NCBI RefSeq assembly: GCF_000282975.1
Contig: NZ_ALJC01000100.1
Coordinates: 62,001 to 126,000, forward strand
Direction: 5' to 3'
DNA from: Pseudomonas psychrophila HA-4
GTDB taxonomy: Bacteria; Pseudomonadota; Gammaproteobacteria; Pseudomonadales; Pseudomonadaceae
DNA length: 64,000 bases
The notes beneath the pieces are model-generated. The model was not told the origin of the DNA and searched no databases. It saw nothing but the letters and a program-made list of their open reading frames with translations. Position numbers and translations under genes: made by a program. This document shows positions 9,894 through 19,589 of this stretch, piece by piece. How positions within the stretch are numbered: position 1 is the stretch's first letter; the number at the start of each line of letters is the position of its first letter.

Positions 9894-10703
9894 TTACGCA
9901 TTGAGTGTCGGCAAACCAAAAAATGCCCGGGCGCAGGCCGTGGTATGGGCCGCGAGGTCGTGCTCGCTTTCTTCGCGGTGCACGGCCACTTCACGCAAAA
10001 CTTCCGGCAAGTAGCTCGGTTCATTACGGCCGTTTTTGGGCTTAGGTCGCAGGGTGCGCGGCAGCAAGTACGGGGCATCGCTTTCAAGCATTAGCCGACC
10101 CCGTGGGATGTCACGCACCAGCGGGTGCAGGTGAGTGCCGCGCCGTTCATCACAAATCCAGCCAGTGATACCGATGTGCAGGTCCAGGTCGAGGTAGCTG
10201 AACAATGCCCGCTTCTCGCCCGTGAAACAGTGCACGACTGCTGCCGGCAGGTGGTCGCGGTAGTTACGCAGGATCTCCAGCAGGCGTTGGTTAGCGTCGC
10301 GCTCATGCAGGAACACCGACATCTGCAAATCAACGGCCATTGCCAAATGCTCTTCGAGCACTTTCTCCTGTTGGGCGCGGGGTGAGAAGTCGCGGTTGAA
10401 GTCCAGCCCGCATTCGCCTACGGCCCGCACGTTAGGTTCTTTGAGCAAGGCCAGTAAACGCTGGGCGCTGTCACCGTTCCAGTCGCTGGCCGAGTGCGGG
10501 TGAATGCCGGCGGTGGTGAACAGCCGATCACCGTTTTCGTCCAGCTCGCGGCACAGTTGTAAGGCGCGTTCGCTGCCTTCAACGCTGGTGCCGGTGAGGA
10601 CCAATTGCGCGACGCCAGCAGCGTAAGCACGCTCTAAAACAGCGTGATGTTTGCCGTCGAAACTTGGATTGGTCAGGTTGACGCCGATATCGATGAGTTG
10701 CAT
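9894..10703 (-). CDS. tatD: TatD family metal-dependent deoxyribonuclease
   Basis: TatD is a cytoplasmic metal-dependent 3'-5' exonuclease of the amidohydrolase fold, linked to DNA repair under oxidative stress. The 269 residues follow the E. coli TatD pattern closely: [12 protein letters not shown] at the start, [11 protein letters not shown], then [32 protein letters not shown], and [10 protein letters not shown] near the end with the catalytic aspartate. The N-terminal DIGVNL form (in place of DxHxH) separates it from the YcfH/YjjV paralogues. GAGGTAG sits 7 bases before the ATG. Confidence 0.93.
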   Translation of the reverse strand: MQLIDIGVNLTNPSFDGKHHAVLERAYAAGVAQLVLTGTSVEGSERALQLCRELDENGDRLFTTAGIHPHSASDWNGDSAQRLLALLKEPNVRAVGECGLDFNRDFSPRAQQEKVLEEHLAMAVDLQMSVFLHERDANQRLLEILRNYRDHLPAAVVHCFTGEKRALFSYLDLDLHIGITGWICDERRGTHLHPLVRDIPRGRLMLESDAPYLLPRTLRPKPKNGRNEPSYLPEVLREVAVHREESEHDLAAHTTACARAFFGLPTLNA

Positions 10704-10940
10704 GGTGCTACCTCAGGCCACAGGCCGCGAAGCATATCAGAGCTGTAGATTTATAAGAAAAACCAAGAACTACAGACGGTTATGGTTGTCTTTGAATGCC
10801 GCAACAACGCAATGCCCGTTTCTATTTCAGGGTGCATTGGCTGTATTGCGCTCTGTTTCCAGCGCTTAAATCCCTCATTGGGGCGACCGGTTGTCGGGTA
10901 ATCCGACGCGGTGCTGGACTGTATTCTTTCCGGAGAACAG

Positions 10941-12359
10941 ATGACGAGACCTACGTTATTGATTGCGCTGTGCCTGATGCTGTTGCCGGTCCCGGCGATG
11001 GCACGCCTGGCTGGACCTTTACAGGTCGGGCAGCCAAGTCAGGTCCGCGATCTGGCGCAGATTCGCAGCAGCCAAGTGTTGCGGGTGCTGGTTAATCAAA
11101 GCCGCAACAGCTCTGGCGAAGTACAGGGCCAAGACATCGGTGTTGAATACCACCGCTTGCGCGCCTTCGAGCGTTACCTCAATGCCCGGGCGCGTGACGG
11201 GCAAGAGATCTCCCTCAAAATTATCCCTAAGGCAAAAGACCAGTTGCTCGGTGCGTTGATGCGCGGTGAGGGCGATTTAATGGCGCCGGGGGAGTTGCTG
11301 GACGTCAAACCTACCCACGCGGTGAGCCCGAGCGACCCTATCGTCGAACGTGTGCCTTTGTTGCTGGTCGGGGTCAAAGGTGAGCGCCACTACACCCGAT
11401 TCGAGCAACTCTCGGGCCGAACGGTGGCGCTGACCACGGGCAGTGCAGCGGGTGATTCAATCAATCTGATCAACCAAAAGCTGGCGTTGCGCAAATTGCC
11501 ACCGGTCAAGGTTGAATGGGTCGATCCGAGTCTGGCGGTGGAAGATGTGCTGGAGATGGTACAGGCCGGGATCTTTCATCTGACGATTGTGGAAAAACCG
11601 ATTGCCGAGCGCTGGGCTACGTTGATGCCCAAACTTCGTTTCGATCGCCAGGTGCTGATCAGCGAACCGGCAGCGATGCGCTGGTTCGTTCGCCGCGATG
11701 CTTCCATGTTGCACGCCAGTGTCGACAAGTTTTTGGCCAGCTATAAGGCGCCGTCTAATCAGGATGTAGCGTTTGAGCGGGTGTACCGACGTTTGTATCG
11801 CGTGCATTACCCACTGGCCAAAGCGGACCGACAAAAGCTCGAAAAACTGCGGCCCGTGCTGCAAAAGCATGCGAGGCAACAGGGCATGGACTGGCTTAAT
11901 CTTGCCGCACTGGCGTTTAAAGAGTCGGCCTTGGATCCCGCTGCTCGGGGTTCTGGTGGCGCCACCGGGTTGCTGCAGATTACCCCTTCCGCCGCCCAGC
12001 GGGTGGGGGTCAATGACATTAAAAATGTCGATAGCAATGTGCAGGCCGGTGCCAAGTACCTGGCGCTGATCCGTCGCAAATTTTTCTCCAGTCCCAAACT
12101 TAACGAGCGTGAGCGGATGGCCTTCGTGCTGGCCGCTTACAACATGGGCCCTGAACGGGTGCAGGCCATGCGGGCAGAGGCCAAGCGCCGGGGGTTGAAT
12201 CCCAATCAATGGTTTTTCCAAGTGGAACGAATTGCCATGGAGCAGGTGGGCATGAGTGGCGTCAGCTATGTTAATAGCGTGAATAAATACTATTTGGCCT
12301 TCGCTCGTGAGCGTGACTCTTTAGAGCCTGCAGAACGGACGGTGGCCTCACGTAAATAA
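10941..12359 (+). CDS. MltF-like lytic transglycosylase with substrate-binding-like domain
   Basis: The 472-residue protein has a signal peptide (about residues 1-20, ending AMA), a solute-binding-protein-like domain (about 35-265), and a C-terminal SLT lysozyme-like domain (about 300-450). The catalytic glutamate sits in LAFKESALDP, followed by the family marks GATGLLQITPSAA and AYNMGPERV. This is the MltF architecture, in which the binding domain regulates peptidoglycan cleavage. The signal peptide has no lipobox cysteine, so the protein may be soluble in the periplasm. GGAG sits 6 bases before the ATG at 10941; the frame opens 10 codons earlier. Confidence 0.88.
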   Translation: MTRPTLLIALCLMLLPVPAMARLAGPLQVGQPSQVRDLAQIRSSQVLRVLVNQSRNSSGEVQGQDIGVEYHRLRAFERYLNARARDGQEISLKIIPKAKDQLLGALMRGEGDLMAPGELLDVKPTHAVSPSDPIVERVPLLLVGVKGERHYTRFEQLSGRTVALTTGSAAGDSINLINQKLALRKLPPVKVEWVDPSLAVEDVLEMVQAGIFHLTIVEKPIAERWATLMPKLRFDRQVLISEPAAMRWFVRRDASMLHASVDKFLASYKAPSNQDVAFERVYRRLYRVHYPLAKADRQKLEKLRPVLQKHARQQGMDWLNLAALAFKESALDPAARGSGGATGLLQITPSAAQRVGVNDIKNVDSNVQAGAKYLALIRRKFFSSPKLNERERMAFVLAAYNMGPERVQAMRAEAKRRGLNPNQWFFQVERIAMEQVGMSGVSYVNSVNKYYLAFARERDSLEPAERTVASRK

Positions 12360-12458
12360 TCGAATAATTCGATTCTTATGTAGGATTTATTCGACTTTTA
12401 ACAAGGAAAAAACTGATTAATATGGCGTCCATTCCCCAACTAATTTAAGGACTGCACC

Positions 12459-12893
12459 ATGAGCAAATTGATTCAGACCGTTTTAGGAACACGTGCCGGT
12501 TACGGCCTGACTGTATTGCGGGTCTTCGTCGGCATTATCTTTGCGGCCCATGGTTCGCAGAAGCTCTTTGGCTGGTTTGGTGGCGGTGGACTGGCCGGCA
12601 CCGCGCAATGGATGGAAAGCATTGGTCTGGCGCCCGGCACGCTGATGGCGCTGTTATCGGGTGGTACTGAGTTCTTTGGCGGTTTGGCATTGATTGTGGG
12701 TTTACTGGCGCGTCCAGCAGCATTGGGCTTGTCGTTTACGTTGTTGGTGGCGATCTTCTCGGTTCACATCCATAACGGTCTGTTTATGGCCAACAACGGC
12801 TATGAATTCGCCCTGGCTCTGCTGGGCGGCACTGTGGCGGTGTTGTTCGAAGGTGCGGGTAAGTTGTCGATAGACCGTGCCATTGTTGATTAA
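12459..12893 (+). CDS. DoxX family inner-membrane protein
   Basis: The 144-residue product has four predicted membrane helices. It begins with the family sequence GYGLTVLRVFVGIIFAAHGS QKLFGWFGG and contains GGTEFFGGLALIVGLLARPAAL. DoxX-family proteins are small integral membrane proteins. Some take part in redox or thiosulfate metabolism, but the role of this clade is unknown. AAGGA lies about 10 bases before the ATG. The gene is monocistronic, with an AT-rich leader containing CGAATAATTCG upstream and a strong terminator downstream. Confidence 0.85.
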   Translation: MSKLIQTVLGTRAGYGLTVLRVFVGIIFAAHGSQKLFGWFGGGGLAGTAQWMESIGLAPGTLMALLSGGTEFFGGLALIVGLLARPAALGLSFTLLVAIFSVHIHNGLFMANNGYEFALALLGGTVAVLFEGAGKLSIDRAIVD

Positions 12894-12911
12894 GCCGCGG
12901 CCTGTACACGC

Positions 12912-12949
12912 AAAAAATCCGCAGCGCCGCTAAGGGCTGCGGATTTTTT
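12912..12949. terminator. Bidirectional intrinsic terminator
   Basis: The stem AAAAAATCCGCAGC pairs with GCTGCGGATTTTTT around a loop of 10 bases. It has a T-run on either strand, so it can end both the DoxX gene and the oppositely oriented phosphoesterase gene. Confidence 0.92.
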
Positions 12950-12985
12950 ATGCGTGTAGCGCAGGGGGTGGGTAAACGGCCTGAG

Positions 12986-14662
12986 TCAGAACGTTAGCGC
13001 GTTGGTGAGATCACCCATGGGCGCTTGGCCGCGGGCTTTCATTGCGTCGTCACGCTGTTTTAGACCGTCGAGCACTTCCAACTGATGCACGCGGGTGATC
13101 AGTCGCAGGATCGAAGCTGTGTCATATACCGTGTGGTCAACCGTGCCTTTACGGGCGAAGGGCGACACCACCAGCGCAGGAATTCGCGTGCCAGGGCCCC
13201 AGCGGTCGCCCTTGGGCGGCGCCACGTGGTCCCACCAACCGCCGTTCTCGTCGACGGTGAGCACAACGACCATGTTTTCCCATTGCGGGCTGTTGCGCAG
13301 CACTTTAAGTGTGCGGTCCAAGTGCCGGTCGCCGGAGGCCACATCGGCATACCCTGCGTGCAGGTTCAGGTTGCCCTGAGGTTTGTAGAAAGACACGGCG
13401 GGCAACTTGCCTGCCTCGGCATCGGCTAGGAAGCGGTTGGTGCTGGCTTCGTCGCCCAGCCCGGCGTCACGCAAACGTTTGCTGCGCTCTGCCGGATTTT
13501 GGGGGCCTTGTTGGGTGAAGTAGTTGAACGGCTGGTGGTGGTACTGGAAGTTCGGGATTTTCGGAATGCCGCCCGAATCCTTGTACTGGTCCAATGTGGC
13601 TTGCCATGCACCCGCGTACCAGGCCCAGTCGATGTTCTTTTTGCTCAGTTTGTCACCGATGTGCTCGTGGCTTTGTGGCACCAGCACGCTTGGCAGATCA
13701 GGCTTGGAATAGTCCGGGCGTTCAGGGTCACGAATCCAGGTCGGCCAGTAGGGCGGGGCCATGGTGTTGACGGCAAAACCATCTGGCGTGAGTGCGCTGG
13801 GACCGAACTGAGGCGCGCCGGTCATGGCGCTGTCCGGGGTTTTTTCAAGCGGTTTTAGGCGCGTTCCGGTCGGGTCGTCGCCTTGCAGGGTGGCAATCTG
13901 CGGCTTGGCCACTGAGGTGGTGGCGTTCGGATAGAACGGCGCGGTGGCGCTGATCAAATATTGGTGATTGAGGAACGAGCCGCCGAAAGCGCCCTGAAAG
14001 AAGTTGTCGCACAATACGAACTCGCGCGCTACGTCCCAGAGGCGCAGCGAATATTGCGACTGAGGGTAGTAACCCATCGGTAGCCCCCCGGAGTCTGCCC
14101 ATGCGACGAACTGGTCGTTTTTGCCGCCGTTGATCTGCATTTGGTTTTGGTAAAACACGTGCCACAGGTCTCGGGTCACCAGGCTCAGCGGCAGGTCCTC
14201 GTGGTTCGGGCCCTTCAGCGCGAATGGCGCGTTAGGCAGGTTTTCCTGAAACTGCACTCCTTGCTCGTACGTCACGCCGTCAACAGTCTGCGGGCCGACT
14301 TGCAAGATGCCGCCCCAGACGGCTGGCAGGGTCTGCAAGAGGCTGCCATCGCGATCCCGCTGCTGGTAATCGGCGGGCGTGAGTGCAGACAAGGGTTTTT
14401 CTACGCCCGGGAAATTGGCAAACAGATTGTTGAAGCTGCGGTTCTCGGCATAGATCACCACGATGGTTTTCACCTGCTCGTGGAGTTTTTTGTCCAGCTC
14501 GGCGGGCGTCAGCGGCAGCGCCTTGACCGGACTGTTTTGCTCACTGCTCCCGCACGCGCTCAAGGTTGCAGCGCCCACGCCCAGCGCGGCAGCACCGGCT
14601 AGGAAGCGCCGGCGGCTGGTGTCGGCAGGCAGTAGGGTGTCCTTGTCTTTCTCGTCGCTCAT
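12986..14662 (-). CDS. Tat-exported phosphoesterase (acid phosphatase / phospholipase C family)
   Basis: The 558-residue protein has a twin-arginine signal (TSRRRFLAGAAALGVGAATL, residues 15-34), followed by a cysteine in SACGSS that might be lipidated. It should therefore be folded in the cytoplasm and exported by Tat. The catalytic domain is of the AcpA/phospholipase C phosphoesterase family: YAENRSFNNLFANFPG near residue 75 carries the metal-binding Glu-Asn pair, and TVDENGGWWDHVAPP near residue 455 carries the C-terminal metal ligands. Which phosphate ester it cleaves cannot be told. It is preceded by AGGAG and shares the terminator of the facing DoxX gene. Confidence 0.87.
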   Translation of the reverse strand: MSDEKDKDTLLPADTSRRRFLAGAAALGVGAATLSACGSSEQNSPVKALPLTPAELDKKLHEQVKTIVVIYAENRSFNNLFANFPGVEKPLSALTPADYQQRDRDGSLLQTLPAVWGGILQVGPQTVDGVTYEQGVQFQENLPNAPFALKGPNHEDLPLSLVTRDLWHVFYQNQMQINGGKNDQFVAWADSGGLPMGYYPQSQYSLRLWDVAREFVLCDNFFQGAFGGSFLNHQYLISATAPFYPNATTSVAKPQIATLQGDDPTGTRLKPLEKTPDSAMTGAPQFGPSALTPDGFAVNTMAPPYWPTWIRDPERPDYSKPDLPSVLVPQSHEHIGDKLSKKNIDWAWYAGAWQATLDQYKDSGGIPKIPNFQYHHQPFNYFTQQGPQNPAERSKRLRDAGLGDEASTNRFLADAEAGKLPAVSFYKPQGNLNLHAGYADVASGDRHLDRTLKVLRNSPQWENMVVVLTVDENGGWWDHVAPPKGDRWGPGTRIPALVVSPFARKGTVDHTVYDTASILRLITRVHQLEVLDGLKQRDDAMKARGQAPMGDLTNALTF

Positions 14663-14996
14663 TACGGGCTCCTAAATAAATGTTACAAAAGATTTTTTGG
14701 AGGCAGGCTAACAAGGGATTATGACGCAGGGGTTTCAGTTGATCGAACGGGTTTGAAAGAGTGGCTCATGCGCCGCTCTTTGGCTCGAAGCCTTTTTCGT
14801 GAAACATGATTCTTGACAGTTGTAACCAGCTTTATCTAGGATGTTTCTTGCGCCGATTTAAACAGCTACTTGCGGGGCGCCAGAGGGTCGAATGACCTTC
14901 TAAGAGGCTTGAAACAGGCCTCGAAATACCGCTAAAGCGCTGGTTCGGTGATGCCTCTCACCTGCCACGCAGAACCTTGAGGCGGAGAACCGATTC
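14663..14996 (+). promoter_or_regulatory. Gene-free region with candidate promoter and structured leader
   Basis: The region separates two diverging genes. On the plus strand, TTGACA at 14813-14818 with TAGGAT 18 bases later is a plausible sigma-70 promoter for the gene at 14997, giving a leader of about 150 bases. That leader holds several short stems: AGAGGGTC/GACCTTCT, GAGGC/GCCTC, CGCT/AGCG and GGTTC/GAACC. GGCGGAG precedes the start codon. Near 14663-14690 is the AGGAG of the phosphoesterase gene. Confidence 0.45.
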
Positions 14997-15305
14997 ATGA
15001 GTCAACCACGTCCCTTCGTACGTCTTGCGCCGATCACGGCCAATCAGACGTTTCGCAATCCAAAAATCCTTCTGGGTGGTAAACACCAGCCGACGCTGCT
15101 GCGTTATCTCGACGGCTGGCCACGTCGCAAAGGCCGGGCGTCGGCGTTTCTGATTCAGTTTGTCGAAGAGGGTGACGGGCTGACGCGCTTTGCCGATGAC
15201 AGTTTTGACTTAGCGGTGATTCAGTCGCCCGCCGCAGAACATGCGGAGCAGGTCATTCGCAACCTGATCCGTGTATCGCGTCAGGGTTTGATTACCCTGC
15301 GTTAA
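14997..15305 (+). CDS. Small conserved protein, possibly a MetW-like methyltransferase fragment
   Basis: The 102-residue product is basic at its N-terminus, with KILLGGKHQPTLLRYLDGWPRRKG. Its C-terminal half, FADDSFDLAVIQ followed by a helix and a strand RVSRQGLITLR, resembles the last part of class I methyltransferases such as MetW (FADxSFDxVI). The SAM-binding glycine loop is absent, so enzyme activity is unlikely. It may be a remnant or a binding protein. GGCGGAGAAC lies 5-12 bases before the ATG, and the upstream leader is unusually rich in stem-loops. I am sure it is coding but not of its role. Confidence 0.6.
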   Translation: MSQPRPFVRLAPITANQTFRNPKILLGGKHQPTLLRYLDGWPRRKGRASAFLIQFVEEGDGLTRFADDSFDLAVIQSPAAEHAEQVIRNLIRVSRQGLITLR

Positions 15306-15390
15306 TGAGCGTATATGCGCCCTCCGGTCAGCCTTGCTTAACAGTCAACGCTGACAGGAAAGCACTTGCGCGATGCTGCTGAGTCGACTT

Positions 15391-15669
15391 TTACGCTTTA
15401 ACGCAGTCTCGAAGATTTGATTGGTTGGACATTAGTTCTTCTGCCGTCGAGTGAGTCGAACGAAAAGGCAGTACTTCAACCCAATAATCACCAAACAGGG
15501 TAATGCAACCTCTATAGATATAGGGGCCCGAGCCTGGTAATCGTTTTTTCTTGATTTCAGACAGCCCGGATCTGTTTGCGCTTGCGGGCTCTGGCTCGTG
15601 AGCTGTCGTGGTAGTGGCGACGAGCAAGCTCAGTGAAAGTGCGGCGAATAGGCGAGTTAATAGTGTCAT
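15391..15669 (-). CDS. Small predicted secreted protein of unknown function
   Basis: The 92-residue product starts with a signal peptide (MTLLTRLFAALSLSLLVATTTTAHE, cleavage about residue 23). A short mature part follows with two cysteines (YRGCITLFGD and LRDCVKA), a lysine-rich stretch and the segment GDYWVEVLPF. I know no family. Its base composition and that of its surroundings (15660-15860) are visibly richer in A and T than the neighbouring genes, which hints at later acquisition. No clear Shine-Dalgarno is visible before the ATG. Moderately likely to be real because of the clean signal sequence. Confidence 0.5.
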   Translation of the reverse strand: MTLLTRLFAALSLSLLVATTTTAHEPEPASANRSGLSEIKKKRLPGSGPYIYRGCITLFGDYWVEVLPFRSTHSTAEELMSNQSNLRDCVKA

Positions 15670-15859
15670 TAATTTATTCCATTAAAATAATGTGAGTGTT
15701 TGAAGTCCTGAGTTTAGTTGTGCGGGCTCAACGTTCAACGACACAACTACGATGCAGCCTGTAAGAAATGCCACTTACGCACGCAGGTTCTTCATTCATT
15801 TTTCATGTTGGGTTGTATTCAGTGGCTTCCATGCCTTGAATAACGAGTGGTGCTGCTAA

Positions 15860-16357
15860 TCAGGGGTAATCAATAGCGACTATATAGACCCACTGTTCGC
15901 CGGTCGGTGTTTGAACTTGGACTTCGGCATCCAACGATTTGCCAATCAGGGCACGAGCCAGAGGGGAATCGATACTGATCAAACCTTGTTTAAGGTCCAG
16001 TTCATCGGGGCCGACGATGCGGTAGCGCGATTGTTTGCCGTCTTCATCTTCAATCGTGACCCATGCGCCGAAGTACACCTTGTTCGGGTCGCTGGGTTTT
16101 TCGCTCACCACTTTCAGGCTTTCAAGGCGCTTGGTGAGAAAGCGCACACGGCTGTCGATCTCGCGCAGCATTTTTTTGCCATAGGTGTATTCGGCGTTTT
16201 CCGAACGATCACCCTGAGCTGCCGCCTCACTGACCGACTGCGTGACTTGCGGCCTGCGCACATGCCACAGCTCATGCAGTTCTGCGCGCATCCGCGCTTC
16301 ACCTTCGGGAGTGATCAGCGCGGTGCCGGCAGGACGGGGAGGACGGTAGCGACTCAT
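15860..16357 (-). CDS. greB: Transcription elongation factor GreB
   Basis: GreB rescues backtracked RNA polymerase by stimulating cleavage of the nascent RNA. The 165-residue protein has the N-terminal coiled coil with [20 protein letters not shown] (about residues 46-65), whose two acidic residues complete the polymerase active site. A C-terminal FKBP-like domain includes [20 protein letters not shown] and the [16 protein letters not shown] signature. The RYRPPRP leader favours GreB over GreA. The start is the ATG at 16357; an in-frame TTG two codons upstream is less likely. Confidence 0.95.
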   Translation of the reverse strand: MSRYRPPRPAGTALITPEGEARMRAELHELWHVRRPQVTQSVSEAAAQGDRSENAEYTYGKKMLREIDSRVRFLTKRLESLKVVSEKPSDPNKVYFGAWVTIEDEDGKQSRYRIVGPDELDLKQGLISIDSPLARALIGKSLDAEVQVQTPTGEQWVYIVAIDYP

Positions 16358-16391
16358 GGGCAATCCGTTGGCAGAGAAGGTGGCGAGTCTA

Positions 16392-18896
16392 TCAGCCCTC
16401 GCGCAACACTGTCAGCGGGCTGGCATTCAGCGCCCGGCGGGTGCCAAACACCCCCGCACCGCCGACCATCACGGCGCCGATCACAGGCAGTAGCAACAGC
16501 CATGGATGCGGATGCCAAGGCAGGTCAAAGGCATAGCGATACAGGGCCAGACTCACCAGTTCGGCGCCCAATGCTGCGAGCAAACCGCTGGTGGCGCCCA
16601 GTAAGCCGAACTCGATACGACGGGCCTTAATCAGCAGTTGGCGTTCGGCGCCCAGTGCCCGTAGCAGCGCACCTTGGCGAATGCGCTCATCCAGGGTGGA
16701 CTGCAAGCCGGAAAACAGCACCGCCATCCCCGCAGCCAACACGAACAGCAGCACGTACTCAATGGCAATCGTGACTTGCGCCAAGATGCTGCGCAGCTGC
16801 TCGAGCAAGGCATCAATCGGCAGAATGGTCACTGCCGGGAAGCTGCGTGACAGCTCGATGATTTCTTTGTCGTGACCCGGCGCTAGGTAAAAGCTGGTGA
16901 GGTAGGTGGTTGGCAAATCCTGCAAGGTGCCGGGCTGGAAGATCATGAAGAAGTTGGGCTGGAAGTTGTCCCAGTTGATGCTGCGCAAACTGGTGACCTG
17001 GGCCTCACGGTTAACCCCGGCCACTGTAAACACTAAGTGATCGCCCAGTTTTAGCTTCAGGCTTTCGGCCACTTTGGCCTCAACCGACACCCCCGGTACG
17101 TCGCCGGTTGGCTGCGCCGTCCACCACTGGCCAGCGGTCAGTTCGTTACCTTCGGGGAGATCGGCCGCCCAAGTCAGGCTCAGATCGCGCTGCACGGCTT
17201 TGTCGCCACTGGAGTCTTTAGTGACCAGCTCTTGCACGGGCTCACCGTTGATACTGATCAAGCGTCCGGGAACCACAGGGTAGAGCGGTGCTGCTTGTGC
17301 TTGAAGTTCATGCAGGCGTGCGCCAAAGGTGTCTTTGTCGACGGGCAGGATGTTCAGTGCAAAGTAGTTGGGGGCGTCTTTGGGCAGTTGATTTTGCCAC
17401 GTGTCGAGCAGCTCACCGCGCAGTAAGGCAATGAGCGCCATGGACAGCAGAATCAGGCCAAAGGCTAGAGCTTGACCCGCAGCAGCCAAGGGCTGGCGCA
17501 GTAATTGCCCCAAACCCAAGCGCCACGGTAATGAGGCTCCGGCCAGGCCGCGACGAAGTCCCTGCAAACCGAGCAACAACAGGCTGCCAAGCAGCAGTGC
17601 AGCAATAACGCCGCCACCGAGCAGGGCGAAGGTCAGCACCAGATCCAAGCTCATGCGCCACATGATTAGGCCCAGCGCCAGCAATGCGGCCCCGTAGACG
17701 CTCCATGTGCTGGCCGGGATCGGCAGGATGTCACGGCGTAGCACCCGCAGTGGCGGTACGCGTCCCAGTGCGGCCAAGGGCGGCAAGGCAAAACCAGCCA
17801 GTGCGACTAGCCCGGTGCCCATCCCCGCAATCGCGGGCATCAGGCCACCGGGCGGAACGTCGGCGGGCAGCAAGTCGTGCAACAAGGCGAACAAGCCAAG
17901 TTGCGCGAACCAGCCGAGAAGAGCGCCCGCGAGGCTTGCCAGCAGCCCGAGAATGGCCAACTGCAGGGCAAATAGCCACAGTGTTTCTCGACGCGACAAG
18001 CCTAGGCAGCGCAGTAGGGCGCTGGCGTCAAAACGGCGATTGGCGAAACGGGTTGCCGACAAGGCAACAGCGACCCCGGCGAGCAGCACTGCCACTAGGC
18101 TGGCCATATTCAGGTAACGCTCGGCCTTGCCTAGGGCGCCGCCAATCTGCTGGTTGCCATCGCGGCCGTCCAGCAGGCGCTGGTTGGCATCGAGGCCCGG
18201 TTTGATGGTTTGGCGATACGATTCAAGTGCAGGCGTTTCGCCGCGCCACAGTTCGCGAAAGCTGACCCGGCTGCCGGGTTGTACGATACCGGTGGCCTTA
18301 AGGTCGTCCAGATTGATCAGTACGCGTGGGGTGAGGCTGTAAAAATTACCGGCGCGGTCGGGTTCGTAGGTCAGAACGCGGGTGACCTTGACGGTTTTTG
18401 AGCCGACATCAATCGCGTCACCCACATGCAGGTCGAGTGCGGTGAGCAGTCTGGGCTCAACCCAGGCTTCGCCAGACGTTGGGCCGCCGCCGGGTTTCTC
18501 TTGCGCGAAGGGTTGCGCGGCGCTTTTGAGTGCCCCGCGCAGCGGATAAGCGCTGTCGGCGGCTTTGACGCTGGACAACTGAATGCCGTTGTCGGTGGCA
18601 ATGACGCTGGAGAATTCGACGATCTGCGCATGTTGCAGGCCCAGTTCTTTACCGACCTTGATTTGTTCTTCGCGGGCAGGCGAGCTGCCTTCCAGCACCA
18701 GATCGGCGCCCAGGAATTCGGTGGCGCGCAATACCATCGCGCCATTAAGGCGAGCACCGAAGTAGCCGATGGCGGTGCTGGCAGCCACCGCGACCAGCAG
18801 GGCGAAAAACAACACCCGCAACTCACCCGCACGGGCATCGCGCAGCAGTTGGCGGAAGGCGAGGCTGATCATGCGCAACAGTGGCAGGCGTGCCAT
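16392..18896 (-). CDS. ABC exporter permease, FtsX family (YbbP-like)
   Basis: The 834-residue inner-membrane protein has an N-terminal helix (about 20-42), a large periplasmic domain, a central block of hydrophobic helices (about 260-500), a second soluble domain, and three C-terminal helices (about 715-830) in the FtsX arrangement. This matches E. coli YbbP, the partner of YbbA and neighbour of tesA. The substrate is unknown. Its ATG overlaps the stop codon of the ATPase gene as TGATG, which indicates translational coupling. The TTG one codon upstream is a less likely start. Confidence 0.9.
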   Translation of the reverse strand: MARLPLLRMISLAFRQLLRDARAGELRVLFFALLVAVAASTAIGYFGARLNGAMVLRATEFLGADLVLEGSSPAREEQIKVGKELGLQHAQIVEFSSVIATDNGIQLSSVKAADSAYPLRGALKSAAQPFAQEKPGGGPTSGEAWVEPRLLTALDLHVGDAIDVGSKTVKVTRVLTYEPDRAGNFYSLTPRVLINLDDLKATGIVQPGSRVSFRELWRGETPALESYRQTIKPGLDANQRLLDGRDGNQQIGGALGKAERYLNMASLVAVLLAGVAVALSATRFANRRFDASALLRCLGLSRRETLWLFALQLAILGLLASLAGALLGWFAQLGLFALLHDLLPADVPPGGLMPAIAGMGTGLVALAGFALPPLAALGRVPPLRVLRRDILPIPASTWSVYGAALLALGLIMWRMSLDLVLTFALLGGGVIAALLLGSLLLLGLQGLRRGLAGASLPWRLGLGQLLRQPLAAAGQALAFGLILLSMALIALLRGELLDTWQNQLPKDAPNYFALNILPVDKDTFGARLHELQAQAAPLYPVVPGRLISINGEPVQELVTKDSSGDKAVQRDLSLTWAADLPEGNELTAGQWWTAQPTGDVPGVSVEAKVAESLKLKLGDHLVFTVAGVNREAQVTSLRSINWDNFQPNFFMIFQPGTLQDLPTTYLTSFYLAPGHDKEIIELSRSFPAVTILPIDALLEQLRSILAQVTIAIEYVLLFVLAAGMAVLFSGLQSTLDERIRQGALLRALGAERQLLIKARRIEFGLLGATSGLLAALGAELVSLALYRYAFDLPWHPHPWLLLLPVIGAVMVGGAGVFGTRRALNASPLTVLREG

Positions 18897-19579
18897 CAAG
18901 GCTCCAGAGGGCCGACCAAGTGGCCGGCGTCAAGGCGGATCAGGCGTCGGCAGCGATGGGCCAGACGTTCGTCATGGGTCACCAGAACCAGCGTGGTGCC
19001 CTGCTCTTTGTTCAGTTCAAAGAGCAAGTCGGTGATGCGCTCACCGGTGTGGCTGTCGAGATTGCCGGTGGGTTCGTCGGCAAATAGCACGTCCGGGTTG
19101 GCGGCAAATGCGCGGGCAATGGCAACGCGCTGTTGTTCGCCACCGGACAGTTGGCGCGGTGAATGGCTTAGGCGCTGGCCCAGGCCGACACGCTCCAGCA
19201 GATGCCGCGCGTGTTCGCGGGCGTCTTTGCGGCCATCCAGTTCCAGCGGCAACATCACGTTTTCCAGCGCGTTGAGGCTATCGAGCAGTTGGAATGACTG
19301 GAAGACGAAGCCGACGTGTTCGGCACGCACCCGTGCGCGTTGGTCTTCATCCAGCGTGCTGAGCGCATGCCCTGCCAAAATAACTTCGCCCTGGCTGGGC
19401 AGGTCGAGCCCGGCAAGCAGGCCCAGCAGGGTGGATTTTCCAGAACCCGATGCCCCGACTATCGCCAGGCTATCGCCTTTGTGCAGTTCAAGGCTCAAAG
19501 GGTGCAGGATGGTTAACTCGCCTTCCGTGCTGGGAACCACTTTGCTAAGGTTCTGCGCGGTGAGAATACTTTCGCCCAT
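18896..19579 (-). CDS. ABC exporter ATP-binding protein (YbbA-like)
   Basis: The 227-residue ATPase has Walker A GASGSGKST at residues 42-50, the signature LSGGEQQRVAIARAF, Walker B VLFADEPTGNLD and the switch region LVTHDERLA. It belongs to the LolD/MacB-type ATPases that drive FtsX-family permeases, here the gene that overlaps its end. The open frame extends 138 codons further upstream, but that stretch is antisense to tesA. The ATG at 19579 aligns with the family start. Only 10 bases separate it from the divergent tesA ATG. Confidence 0.93.
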   Translation of the reverse strand: MGESILTAQNLSKVVPSTEGELTILHPLSLELHKGDSLAIVGASGSGKSTLLGLLAGLDLPSQGEVILAGHALSTLDEDQRARVRAEHVGFVFQSFQLLDSLNALENVMLPLELDGRKDAREHARHLLERVGLGQRLSHSPRQLSGGEQQRVAIARAFAANPDVLFADEPTGNLDSHTGERITDLLFELNKEQGTTLVLVTHDERLAHRCRRLIRLDAGHLVGPLEP

Positions 19580-19589
19580 GGAGAATCCA

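Noticed and set aside
11457..12221. 254-codon minus-strand frame
   Set aside because: It is antisense to the MltF-like gene; the plus strand has the full SLT active site.
18426..19589. Long plus-strand frame upstream of and in phase with tesA (589 codons in all)
   Set aside because: It is antisense to the YbbP and YbbA genes and has low-complexity Arg/Ser-rich translation. The true tesA begins at 19590 with a clear signal peptide.
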